NCBI GenBank assembly: GCA_030272585.1 | Contig: BSYQ01000007.1 | Span: 4,902,001-4,966,000, forward strand | DNA from: Bryopsis sp. KO-2023 | Taxonomy: Eukaryota > Chlorophyta > Ulvophyceae > Bryopsidales > Bryopsidaceae | Length of the DNA stretch: 64,000 nt | Direction of reading: 5' to 3' | Part shown: in pieces, positions 34,801-45,258 of the stretch | Layout: each line of letters starts with the position of its first letter | How positions within the stretch are numbered: the first letter of the stretch is position 1 | Made by a program: the position numbers and the translations under genes | Notes under the pieces: model-generated | The model's database searches: none | Told to the model about the DNA's origin: nothing | What the model saw: the letters and a program-made list of their open reading frames with translations, nothing else

Positions 34801-37800
34801 GTCAATTCTTTTTTTCTTGTGAAATCTAAGCTGATCCAAGAGACAAAAGGGACTGCTGCCTGGTATCCATACATTACGCAAATCATGTCGATTTATTGAT
34901 CCTGACCGTATACATTGTCAAACAGGACTACTACGAGAAGGAGTATGGGATGGATGGTGAGCCCACAGAGGATTCCGCTTCGGAAGATATCATGGCAATT
35001 TTCTCCGAGCCATTCGAAGAGGAAGCTGCGTCTGGCGAAGAAGAGGAAGCTTGGGAAGAGGCTCAGCAGAAAGACAGAGCTCAGCAAATTTGGGTGTTGT
35101 GTGGCGGGGACGGGCCTGGGCAGCAAATCTCGTTTCACAGTGGAATCAACGCTTGGCTAAAATTGAGGAGATCGAACGACCTCCAAGTCACGCCCTCCGT
35201 TTTAATACCTGTGAGTTTCCCGAAGCAGAAGAGCTGTACATGATGATTGGCCGATCTTGGGCACATATGAAGAACCCTGGACTGATCCACGCCTTATACA
35301 TGTGAAATTAGGAATTTATGAATTAGGGGGTCAATGGCTGAAGAGCTTTTTGTTGGTTTGGTCAGGAAGAATACAGTTCGGGAAAACGTGAAAGGTTGGA
35401 GAGTCTCCTCGACCGTCGAAATCGATTCTTGAACGAAGGTGTTCCGGAGGAAGTGGTGGATACCTACGAGGATTTGACCTTGGAGTACATCAGGTCCATA
35501 CATGCAACCACCGCTTTCCCCAATCCCCTTCATACCAGTTTGTTGTTAAGAGTTTTTCTTGATCTTTTTGGTAGAAATGAGGTTACGTATGTATAACCCT
35601 GTCTATGAATTCAGGAATCCAAAGCCGATGGGCTGTCAGTTGGACTGGCGGATGGTGATGACTCTGGATCCTGTTTCAGCACTGGCCCCCACATTGGACG
35701 AAGCCTTGGAATCTGCTGAAAGGCGGCTTCTGGCAACCAACACCGCCCCCACCATGCGCGACACAGAAATGGTCGGCATGTTGGAGTCCGAACTGATTTG
35801 CCAGCATCAGTTGGCTTTTGCAGGGGTGCAAGGGGTGGGTGGACTGTGGGGTGGGGAGCTGGAGTCGGCCCCGATAGCGAGAATGATGACTTTGCACTTT
35901 TATGCACTGGAGGCTCAGTCCCTGCGGTCTATTGTGCATTTGGCGATGCATGGGGATTTGGCCGAGGATGGAACCCTGCAGCATTTCCTGGAAGATTATG
36001 ACATTCTGTATACAGGTGGCAAAACAGCTTTGCATCTTCTATGCAAAAACGAACTGACTGCGAAATAAGTGTTTTGGAATGAGCGGGGGGGAGCCCTAGA
36101 TGCTCTGTCCAAAGCAGAGAAATGCCTGTTGTGTTTCCATTAAGGATCCATGAATCCAGTTCCGGTAGGGGATGCTTACAGTGTGTTTGTGTGGGTGTAT
36201 AACAGGGTCCAACGAAACTGCAGCCGGGCTGTGCCTCGACAAATCGCAAGTCAGCACCAGACTGGATCCGGAGGGCTCTCCTGAAGTTTTGACCACTCCA
36301 AATAGAATATTGGATGTCGAGCAGCTGGTGGGTGCCAGCTCGGACATCGAAGCATGTGAAAAGCTGTTTGAGGAATCTGCGTCGGATCTGGCCAACTCCC
36401 AGAAGCTCTGTATCAAGCCAATGAATGGAACCATTGGGTCCGGAGTTGCTAGATTACAGTGTGCTCGAGATGTGCAGCTGTATGGACAGGTTGGTTCATT
36501 TCAGGGGAAAAAAACAATGAAAAGGAATTCGTCCTGGTTTATTGTGTTCCCTCTATTAGGAGGTGGGGCGATCCACAGGATATTCTTTTGTTGAATTACA
36601 AAGGTTGTTTGCAATGGTCGGCCTGCAAGGATTTGTTTTTGTTTCAACATCAGTTTAAAATCTGTCATGATTTATGTTTACATATAAAATGCCAGCATTA
36701 CAGAATTGCCCATCAAACTTTTTGCTGGCAAATGCACAGGCACTGAAATGCCGAGCTGCGAAGATTGAGACGTTGTCAGGATTGCATTCGTCTGTTTCCT
36801 TGATGCTGTCCAATCCATCAAAGTTTTTGTTGGAACCCTATTTCCCAACCGGTCCTTACAAATGGAATGGAGATGCCCTGGAGATCGAAGGTGGCTTACC
36901 TTTGTTGGGTTTTTCTAGTTAAATTCTTGTGAGGAAAAGAAAAATCTGCTTGAATTGGGACGTCCATTGAGCCTCTTTGTATTGAAACGAGAATCTGAAA
37001 CTCTCTACTGCAATTCTCCGGTGTTTTAGATTTACAACCTGTGGCAATATGGACCTGGCCACCCCCCTTGTGTTCTTTGAAAAATGACCACAAGAAATAT
37101 GAAATCAAAAAATGTTGTGTTTCAGAAAGCGTAGCTTCAGGAAAAGCTCTTTCTGAGTGGTCAATCCTTTAGTCATGGTGATGAGTAAACTGTTGTGCAA
37201 TCTACTGTAGGTAACAGTCCCTGGGTGGAGCTCACCATTGGTCTGATCGGAGGGTTGGGGGCGATGCGTGCCTTCACCCCCTCGCTCGTCATGCGATCGG
37301 TGGAGTCGCCCATCGATTTTGATAGAAAATTCACCTTTGGTCAGGATGATGTGTTGACCCCGGTCCCCTCCTCAATATTTTCCCCAGAGATGGTGCGGGC
37401 GATGCAGGACAAGGCCCAGGGGGTGGCAGACAGACTCGGCCTGGCTGGGGTTGCCCAAATCGATGCCTTTTTGCATGTGGAAACTGGGGAAATGCTTGTG
37501 ATCGAAGTGGATACTTCCCCAAATCTTGGACCATCTTCGCCGATTTTGCGACAGGTGCGGGAATTGATCGAAACGGGAGGGACTCAGTTGTGGAATGGGT
37601 ACTTGCCACCCTGATCTATTTTGGAGAAGATCCCCCTCTCAGGATGCAATAATTGTGTGTTCACTGTCGTTCGGGAAATTTCTCTCAGCTTATGTATGTA
37701 TTCGGTTGGCCTTGATCTTCCGGACGTAGTATGTGTGGATTTTGCATTTCTTGACCGTTTTGTTCAATTCACTGGGGTGTGTTTCTTGGGGGGTTTCGGC

Positions 37801-37979
37801 TGAGAAGTGTTCTGCTCTGGACCCAGGCTGCACTGGAAAAAACTCCCGTATATCCTGACGAATTTTTCCGAGAAATGGTGATTGTTGCTGCTACGCCCTT
37901 CTCTGTGGAAGAGTCTTTCGAAGAAGAGGAAGACGCAGAAGTCTACTCCGATTTTGATCAAGAGCTTGATTTCGTTTAA
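28850..37979 (+). CDS. SAP-domain protein fused to tandem D-Ala-D-Ala ligase-like domains, 19 exons
   Basis: Exons: 28850-29394, 29740-29920, 30209-30406, 30635-30787, 31037-31273, 31427-31747, 32100-32257, 32398-32729, 33015-33320, 33568-33760, 34013-34199, 34499-34693, 34926-35210, 35366-35493, 35615-36015, 36206-36489, 36740-36890, 37211-37554 and 37827-37979; about 1,583 residues. Two SAP helices-turn-helices (about 15-52 and 104-142) precede a charged helical region (to about 438). Then come two ATP-grasp ligase units as in plant DDL: unit 1 about 440-1000 (VVFGGGG, FVIKSANRG, VVVTDVNLSG, LSHSSLLRHF) and unit 2 about 1055-1583 (IWVLCGGDG, YTGSNETAAG, QIDAFLHVETGEMLVIEV, YPDEFFREM). The family joins two D-alanines for peptidoglycan and acts in plastids of plants. 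The catalytic Glu after the first glycine loop is absent from both units, and unit 2 has EVDT for the usual EVNT, so activity or substrate may have changed. The start is uncertain. The last exon is reached through a GTGCGG donor; reading past it gives a false stop at 37614. Confidence 0.88.
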
Positions 37980-38543
37980 AACAAAAAGAATGAATCCATC
38001 CAAAAATAGTTTTGATATTTACTTGGGACACCTTTTTTTTTTGGGAAAAAAACTGCTGCAGCGAAAGAGAACCAAAAAAACCACTTTCTTTTTGTTGTTT
38101 CGTTTCAATGGTGTTTGGGATTTGTTGGAGTAAAGTATGTAGAGAAGGGGGGTCTTGCATGCGAGCGGGGCAATTTTGTCAATTTAATCCTATGTGGTAG
38201 GAAAACACATTTGAGAAACGTTGACCTGAAATGATCTATGCAATCTCCATATTTGACTTTGTCCAGTTGCTGCTGTGTTTTTGAGTGCCTCATTGATAGG
38301 CCTTGTGCAAGCCAACCGAAAAGATGCCCAAAATCTGCTGAAATTTTTTACATTTATTTAACGATGCATAGCTGGTGTGGTTGGGGCTTTGCTCAGAAGT
38401 TGTTGAAAATGAAAATCGATCATCGTGTTCTCACAGGCCCTCATCATCTTCAGAATCGATCGAAATGAAAATTTACTCCCTGAATCAATCACTCAAGAAA
38501 CAAACAAACAAGCAATCGTTGAGCACCCCACATTCCCACACAG
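37980..38543. other. Intergenic, no supported gene
   Basis: Short spacer between two genes on the plus strand; it should hold the 3' UTR of the ligase-like gene and the promoter of the exonuclease gene. A CACACAG acceptor touches the ATG at 38544, so a 5' UTR intron is possible. Confidence 0.5.
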
Positions 38544-40282
38544 ATGAAGTATCTGTCCACTTTGTTTCGGAGTTTCGTTGAGGGCAACTGGCGGCTTATA
38601 CCGTTCGCATGGCGAATCCCTGCAAAATCCGTAGACTTGGAAGGGCAAACAGACAAGTTGGGTGCCAGCGGTGAAAATCAATTGATCGCCAAACCGGAGC
38701 GCGCGACATTGCAAAAGTTTCGCTATTTTGCCGTTCTGGATTTCGAGGCGACATGCCAGCCTGGGAAAAAGCGGCTGAAACCACAGGAGATCATCGAGTT
38801 TCCGGTGATGCTCGTCGATTCTACCACCAGCGAGGTTAGATGTTGCAGACTCTGTGAACTGTTGGTAAAAGTAATGATGGAGCATTTTCACGGACGTCAT
38901 ATCAACACAGGTGGTCGACGTCTTCCACGAATACGTGCGTCCAGTGGTGAAACCCAGTCTAAACCGGTTCTGCATCAATCTGACCGGCATCACGCAGAAG
39001 GTGGTCTCGGAGGTGAGAGAGCCTTTTCATGAATAATCTCTGAGGGGAAAAAATCAAACTAACTTTAATAACTTCTTTTTTTCTTACAAATTTTACATTC
39101 ATCTCATAGTAACATTACTCTTTTCGTGCATGATCACACTTTTTGGCTGCAAACTACAGCAGAGCAATTTTATAGCTGCCATTGTATGGGTGGACTTGGA
39201 ACTCGTGGGACAGTCAATTATTTTCTGGATGTCAATGTGGAATGCGTTTTTGCATGGCGATGCAGGCCCGGACGATAGGACCAGTCTACGACAGCTTTCT
39301 TCAATTCGTAGAACAGCATCAACTTTCCCCACACAACACTGCCATAGTTACGTGTGGGGATTGGGACGTAAAAACCATGTGGCCATCTCAGGCAAGCACC
39401 AATGCCTTTATTTAATTATTCAATTTATTTTGGTGCACTTTTTCACTCACACAAAAAGGATGTTTTTCTTTTTTTTTTGTGTAGGCACCCTAAATAATGG
39501 GTTCTTGCTGGTGAAATGAACCAGGTTTTCACGCAGATTAGGAAGAAAACGCAATCTCCTCAAAATGAAGGGGATGGTAATGGATCAAGATTTCTGTTTC
39601 CAAACCGAAAAAAGAAAAAGAAAAGAAAAAAAAGTTTGAAGAGCTTCTTTGGTTCATTTGTTCTGGCAGGCGAGGTTGTCTGGTTTGAAGACGCACCCTC
39701 TGTTCAACCAGTTCATCAACATAGACAAAATCCTCAGTAAATATCACATGGTATGCAATCCCAGCCTTTCCTCAGCAACAAGAAAACTTGTATTGTCATT
39801 CGATTGCACTTGAAATGGTGTCAGGGGGGGGGGGGGGGGGTTAATCCTTCTGTCCTTCCCTCTGTAACGTGAGTGCCCTGTGCAATGAAAACCCAGCGAA
39901 GCAGCATTTCTCTATCCAAAACTGAAGTGAATGAAAGGAGAAACACAGGTGGAACCTGCATGTTGGGCATGACTGCATCACTTCATTAATTCTGTTCTTG
40001 TTGGTTGGGAGGCAGAAGTTTGCGTGGTGGCCATACCATCATTAAACTTAACACAACGAAAAGGATTCTTGATGTGTGACTTTTCAGGTCAGTGGACCGG
40101 GTATGATGAATCTCCTGGCTGCATGCGGACTGCAACATGAAGGGAGGCATCATTCCGGAATCGATGATGTCAGAAACATCGTGCGATGTCTACAGTTTTT
40201 GCTTAAAAAAGGGACTGTTCTGGAACTGACATGGACAAAAGAGCAGCAAATCCCAAGGAGGCAACGACGGCAAAGACGGTAG
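38544..40282 (+). CDS. ERI1-type 3'-5' exoribonuclease (DEDDh), 5 exons
   Basis: ERI1-family enzymes trim 3' ends of small RNAs, histone mRNA stem-loops and 5.8S rRNA. The exons are 38544-38834, 38911-39012, 39266-39391, 39670-39750 and 40088-40282; all junctions are phase 0, giving 264 residues. The catalytic set is complete: D66 and E68 in LDFEATC, Asp in VTCGDWDVKTM (about 163-165), and H222/D226 in HHSGIDD. The motif FHEYVRPVV...LTGITQ in exon 2 is typical of ERI1/ERI3. There is no N-terminal SAP domain, unlike animal ERI1, so it is closer to the short ERI2/ERI3/plant-like forms. The intron after exon 3 starts with GC (CAG|GCAAGC). The only nearby GT donor would delete the conserved KTM..Q segment, so a GC-AG intron is well supported. 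The C-terminus is basic (RRQRRQRR). Confidence 0.93.
39824..39840. repeat. G17 homopolymer in an ERI1 intron
   Basis: A pure run of 17 G on the plus (coding) strand inside the fourth intron of the exonuclease gene. In RNA it could form G-quadruplex-like structures. Confidence 0.85.
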
Positions 40283-41609
40283 AATGTGTTTTGGTTTTAG
40301 GCACCCAATTCTTTTAATTTCTTTTCTCTTTGGGAAAAAAAAGGGGGGGGGTGGGGGGTATTCTGACTCTTGCGCATTCACTGCATGCAATCCTGTCGTT
40401 TTGGTTGCGAATATGTAATGTTTGTACTACTTTCTGTGGATTAGGTGTTGATTTCATGTTCAAGTTGCAGTAGATTGGACCTTTAGCTATATTTTTACTA
40501 ATTTCACAAGGAGTGCACTCCCTCTTCTGCTAGAGGGATAGCATGATGTACTATCATGCTATCAGATTCAAGGATAGTACACTGAGACAAAGAATTTCTT
40601 CAATATGTACATGGAGAGAGAGATATCGCCTTACAATCTTGAATAAATTATCCATTATTATCCATTATTATTATTTAGGGCCCAACAGTGGCTCTAAATT
40701 TGGCAACTTCATGTTGTGGTGGCCCAAACAAAAAACGTTTCACAGAATGCTTAAAATTTTACTGTTCGAATTGTTTTTGGGGCTGCTTGGACCACAAAAA
40801 AGTAAACTGTTGACCACCACTGCAATTGATTTTCCAAATTGGAAAAGAAAAATTGAAGATTCTTTTCCCCACCACCTTTTCCACGACAAAGTTTCACACA
40901 GAAGATGTATAGAGAGAGCAACAGGAGCATGACAGGGAAAGACAGTAGATTACAAAGAGTACACGCATCAACAGCCTCTATACCCCTAAATTCACTTCAG
41001 GGACGATTCACGGCTGGTTGCTTTATAAAGCTGCACTAAGCTCAAACCCGATTTTATATATTCACACCTCATTCCCAACCCACAAATCCTAAAATCATGT
41101 ACAGTTCGAATTGGAAAAGAAACGAAAAAAGGAGAAAAAAAAAGAACCGCCACAGCTGGGACCGAAACCACCCGGGCGGACAAAAAACCAAAACCATTTC
41201 AAAGTCGTGGAGTTCAAATAGAGAGTCCAGCGCTATCTCAGCTGAACCCCGCAAAACCTCCTGAGTTCACTCTCATTGGCACAGTAATATCCTTCTGCGT
41301 ACGCCCGGCCAAGGCGTCCTGAAATCAGACCAGAGCATCAGATATTCACTCTTCTTTTTCTCAGGAATAACACCACCAACAATCTATTGCCTGCCGCTGT
41401 AGCTGTTTCTTTTTCAAACGAACACTTTCAACTCCCACTGCTTTCCCCTTCCACTAGTAATTTTCCGCCAACACTTTTGCTCCCATCCAAATCTTTTGGC
41501 CCATCTATACTAACCCTCCCCTAATCTACCACTTCGCAAAGTGCAGAAGTCTAAAAAGTAAATCCTATCCATATATCTCTTACCGCTACTGTGGAAAACA
41601 CTTGGCCCC
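40283..41609. other. Intergenic, tail-to-tail, no supported gene
   Basis: This segment holds the 3' UTRs of the exonuclease gene (+) and the F-box gene (-). An AATAAA at 40642-40647 is a reasonable poly(A) signal for the exonuclease gene. A perfect hairpin lies at 40537-40563. The remaining sequence is AT-rich with no coding signal. Confidence 0.5.
40537..40563 (+). other. Perfect 11-bp hairpin in 3' flank
   Basis: GATAGCATGAT and ATCATGCTATC are exact inverted copies around a 5-base loop. The hairpin sits about 80 bases before the AATAAA in the 3' flank of the exonuclease gene and would be in its 3' UTR. Confidence 0.75.
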
Positions 41610-44356
41610 TCAAGAAACATCACACAGGGCATGCAGGTTCCACAACTGTTCTGTTTCCATTTGAGTGAAATCGAAATTGAAATCACATGCGAAATCAGAT
41701 TCGAAATCGAAATCCGTCTCACCACTTATGCTGAAATCTTCGTTGCTTTCGTCCATGCGATCCACATCCATGAGGCGGCGCTCCTCCCCCATAGACATCC
41801 ACCGTTCGAAAGTTCTTCCACTCACTGGACACACCAGCTGCCCAGACATCGGGTCAACCACCCGTTCGCTGCAGTTCTCCCTGTCGCACAAATGAACCCA
41901 GCCGCTGTGCTCGCACACATAAGCATCATTCGTTATTTTGATGAACGGGCCCGGCGTTCCTGCAGGTCTAGGTACAGGGGACTCAGGAAATCCATTCTGT
42001 TTCAGCCAGGCCGCAATCTTCTTTGCCGCGATCGTCTCGTCATTGTCTTTGTAGAGCTCGTCGCTCGGACACACTCCCAGAACCGTCGACCTCTTAGCCT
42101 TCTGCATTTCAATAAAGATCGCAGCGGATTCGATCGGGGACCTTTCCAGGATTTCTTCCGTTTCGGCTCTTTCTCGCTCAAAGTAAAGGACCTACGCCAC
42201 AATGAGTGGTCAGACCAGCAACATAGCACACTCATCACCAAGGCCTTCTCAACCCCCTTGGGGAAAATACACGTCAGTAAGGAATGGATCCTCCAACAAA
42301 CACCATCGCGATCACTGACCCCTGTGCACCGAGGCCAGCGATATCGGAATCCAGTCAAACAACAATAGCACTTTTCGACGTCCAGAAAACCATCAGTGCC
42401 GTATGAGGCGAATGAGCCCACCAACAAGTAAAAAGACAGATAGAAATAAAAAAAGGGGGGGGTGGGGAGGAAAAGATCCAGGGAGGAAAGGATAAGTTTA
42501 ATAAACAAAAAAAAGAAGCTTTGGGAATGTCAAGGAAAATTTTTAATTGAAGCAAAAAAAGTGTCAAGATCCTATCCAAATCCAACGAGGTTGATTTTGC
42601 CGCCTCCTTCCCACTGCCGTCACATTGCTCTCGAATCAAGGCTTGATGGATGATCACATTTCGATCAAGGGCCAACCGACCCCCAGCCTTTTTGAGCGAA
42701 CCTTGGAGAGAGAGTGTGCGGCAAAACCTACCTACTCCCCTCGAGAGCGCTTGATGCAATCCCCGCTCTTGCTGTTTTTCAAAAATAAACCTACCACCAC
42801 GATCTGTTTCAGGGGGGAAGAGGGGGAGAGTTTTCGTTTCACCTCCCCACAATCCCCCCGTACTTAGAGAGGCAAGCCAGGCCATGTGGTGGTTGGTAAA
42901 GGGGGCTCGTTTGAAGGACGTGTGTTGTATGCACGCCTGTCACTGAAAACAAGAACATACAATCCTAGATAAAGGCTTGAGTCCGGAAAACAATTTCTCC
43001 ATTCCTCCGCTCTCTGGCCTTACCCTCAACCCCCGACTCATCACCAACCCCTAACCATGCCCTGCAGAGCTGTTTCATCTAGTTTCCTTTTACAACAACT
43101 GGATAACTCTCTCTGTTGGTTTTTGATGCTAAGGGTGTTTTTGTACTGTTCTGGGATTTTTCTTTTTTTCTTTTATCGGTTTCAGTTCTCTGGGGCAGTG
43201 GGTGCTCGATGCAATTCAGCCAAGCAAAAATTACTACTTACCTTCCAACTCATTTTTCTGCTAATGCGATCTTCGCCAGGGTGTCCCCACCTACAGGTCA
43301 AAAAGAAAAACCAACAGGGTTCAGCAACACATTTTTTGTTTTTTTATTTCACTTTTGGAAAGCTATTCAACTGGACCATAAGTCCCAACTAAAAAAACAA
43401 TGAAAATATAAAACATAAAGCCAGGCTACTGACTTTCAGAGAGCTCTCCAGATATCACGAAGTAAGTTGGTTTCGTCCAAATCTCAGAAGGTTGTTTTTT
43501 TCACCTCCCTGTTAGGAGCGCCTGTGACTTGAGCCACAGATTCTGAGAAGTTGAGGAAAACAGAATAAGACCTTTTGAGGAGAAATTTCCAGCTGTTTGA
43601 TTCAAAAAAGTGAGAATTCACCTCGCGCAGTAAAGACGTCGCCACAAGCTGTTGTCCGAGGACACTCGACGAAAGCCGTGGCTGACTTGTCCCAAGCGCG
43701 AAAGATCCGCTGCTGACAAGCATGACAGAACCTTCAGAACGACGTCTGGAGGGACACTGTGAAGGGGCAACTGTTGCGAAGTGCTTGCGGGGGGGACCAA
43801 CTCGTCGCTCACACTCGTTTCCATCATTTCGCACTTTATGCTCCACAGGTTGTCGTCCTGCGAATTCACCAAAGAAGAAAAATGTGAATTCCAAAGCTGA
43901 CAAAGACTAAAGCCAGCTTACACAGATGGCAGGCATTGCTGGGGTTTCCTATGCGGGGAGTTTGTTAAATAATATCGATATATGTCGACAGAAACACGTG
44001 GAGGGAAGCCCTAGGCTAGCTGAGGCAAACGCCCCCTTGGTGACGAAAGTTGCCTGTGAAAAACGACTGACGGAAGCGAAAACTTTTCAGAACTTTTTCG
44101 TAAACCCTAATCCTGTCACGGTCAGACTGTGTACCTCCATCATAAGCTCCGCTTCACGGCACAAACCCTTAAGGTTGGTCATGCTGATTTCTCCAACGGT
44201 TAACGTATCCGATTGCATATTATCGTCGCTGTCAAACTCTTCAAGCGCTTTCGCCAATTCCATGTCTTCCTCCGTATCGCTGAACTCGAAATCCTCGTTC
44301 GATACGGCGACATCGGAAATGAACGAGCATTTCGAACCTTCAACAGCCGAACTCAT
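41610..44356 (-). CDS. F-box protein, SKIP31-like, 4 exons including a 49-bp microexon
   Basis: F-box proteins select substrates for SCF ubiquitin ligases. The exons in gene order are 44135-44356, 43622-43857, 43242-43290 and 41610-42191; phases close to 362 residues. The N-terminus is acidic. The F-box lies in exon 2 (LPLHSVPPDVVLKVLSCL through NSLWRRLYCAR). The 49-bp exon encodes RWGHPGEDRISRKMSW-K and links the F-box to EILERSPIESAAIFIEMQKAKRS, a pattern like the YY/IQMQAAKRS segment of plant SKIP31. The C-terminal part has paired Cys/His motifs (YVCEHSGWVHLCDRENC, then LVCPVSGRTF) like the putative metal-binding module of SKIP31. The tail is rich in Asp and Phe. The long intron 42192-43241 contains chance frames on the minus strand. 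The start is 902 bp from the divergent SNF2 gene. Confidence 0.88.
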
Positions 44357-45258
44357 TTTTCCTTCAAGGCAGTCTCTTTCACAGGTTCTGTGAAAAGTTC
44401 CGAGCTTTTGGTACGCTCCTTGATTGCTTATCTTCTGTTTTCACCGCATAAAACGCGACACTCTCGCCAGAAAATGTTAGGAATACGTAGTGTTCTGGTG
44501 GTATTTGTAGGCCAGAGCGACAGGAGCCGGTCAGACTGAGGAGGTGACATCACGAACTTCAGGGCGTTTTGTGGATGAACGCGTGCCACGTTGGAAAAAA
44601 GACAGATGTCCACCAAACCCGCCGTCACCTCACCCATCGGTTCCGAATGCTGCAACGTGCCCGCGTGGAACTTTTTCGCGCCTTTTTCGCGCCAGATGAC
44701 CCAAAAACGAGGGTTGCGTGTGGGGGATCTGGTAGGCTCCCACCTCGGACTCTCCTCCCCCTTCCGTTCAGCGTCGAAAAGCATCAGAAACGCATTGGGA
44801 GCGCATTTCTGTCTTGAGTGGGGGTTCAACGAGAAAAAACGTGTGTTTGTTTGAGTGATGTGACGCACATTGGGATCATTCCGTTCGTGTCGTTGTCGTA
44901 ATGACTTTTCGTTTTGCCCCGCTGCCTCTGGATGCGGTGCGCTCGCCACAGGTCGATCGATAAGAAAGAAACAGCTCTGCAAACGGGAGCCAAGGATGCT
45001 TGAACGAGCGCTCACAACGCAAGGCAGCCTCTCAAGGACCCGCGATGTCAGATTCTCACTAAACCCGAGCCTGGTCCTCCCAATACTTCAAAAATCCCAG
45101 AAATTTTCAAGGGGCAAAAACATGCGTCGTACGCTTTTCAACCTCCAAAATTCCCAACTCCCCCACCCCACGCCCAACCGATCCCACCACCCCACTGCAG
45201 TCTCCGGTGGGGCAAAGAGAGCGAAAAAAGAACAGGCTCCGAGCTGGGTCAAACAAAC
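44357..45258. promoter_or_regulatory. Divergent promoter region between F-box and SNF2 genes
   Basis: Both genes start within 902 bp of each other and point outward. The region is more GC-rich than other spacers and has a short direct repeat, TTTTTCGCGCC (near 44677). No TATA box is evident. Frames on the minus strand here overlap the spacer without splice support. Confidence 0.5.

Noticed and set aside
35211-35365. Alternative frame ending at 35305 over the second ligase N-lobe
   Set aside because: The other frame encodes the conserved IWVLCGG and DLQVTP segments and splices in phase.
42355-42885. 176-codon minus-strand frame within the F-box gene
   Set aside because: It lies in the 1-kb intron between the microexon and the last exon and breaks the conserved SKIP31-like order.
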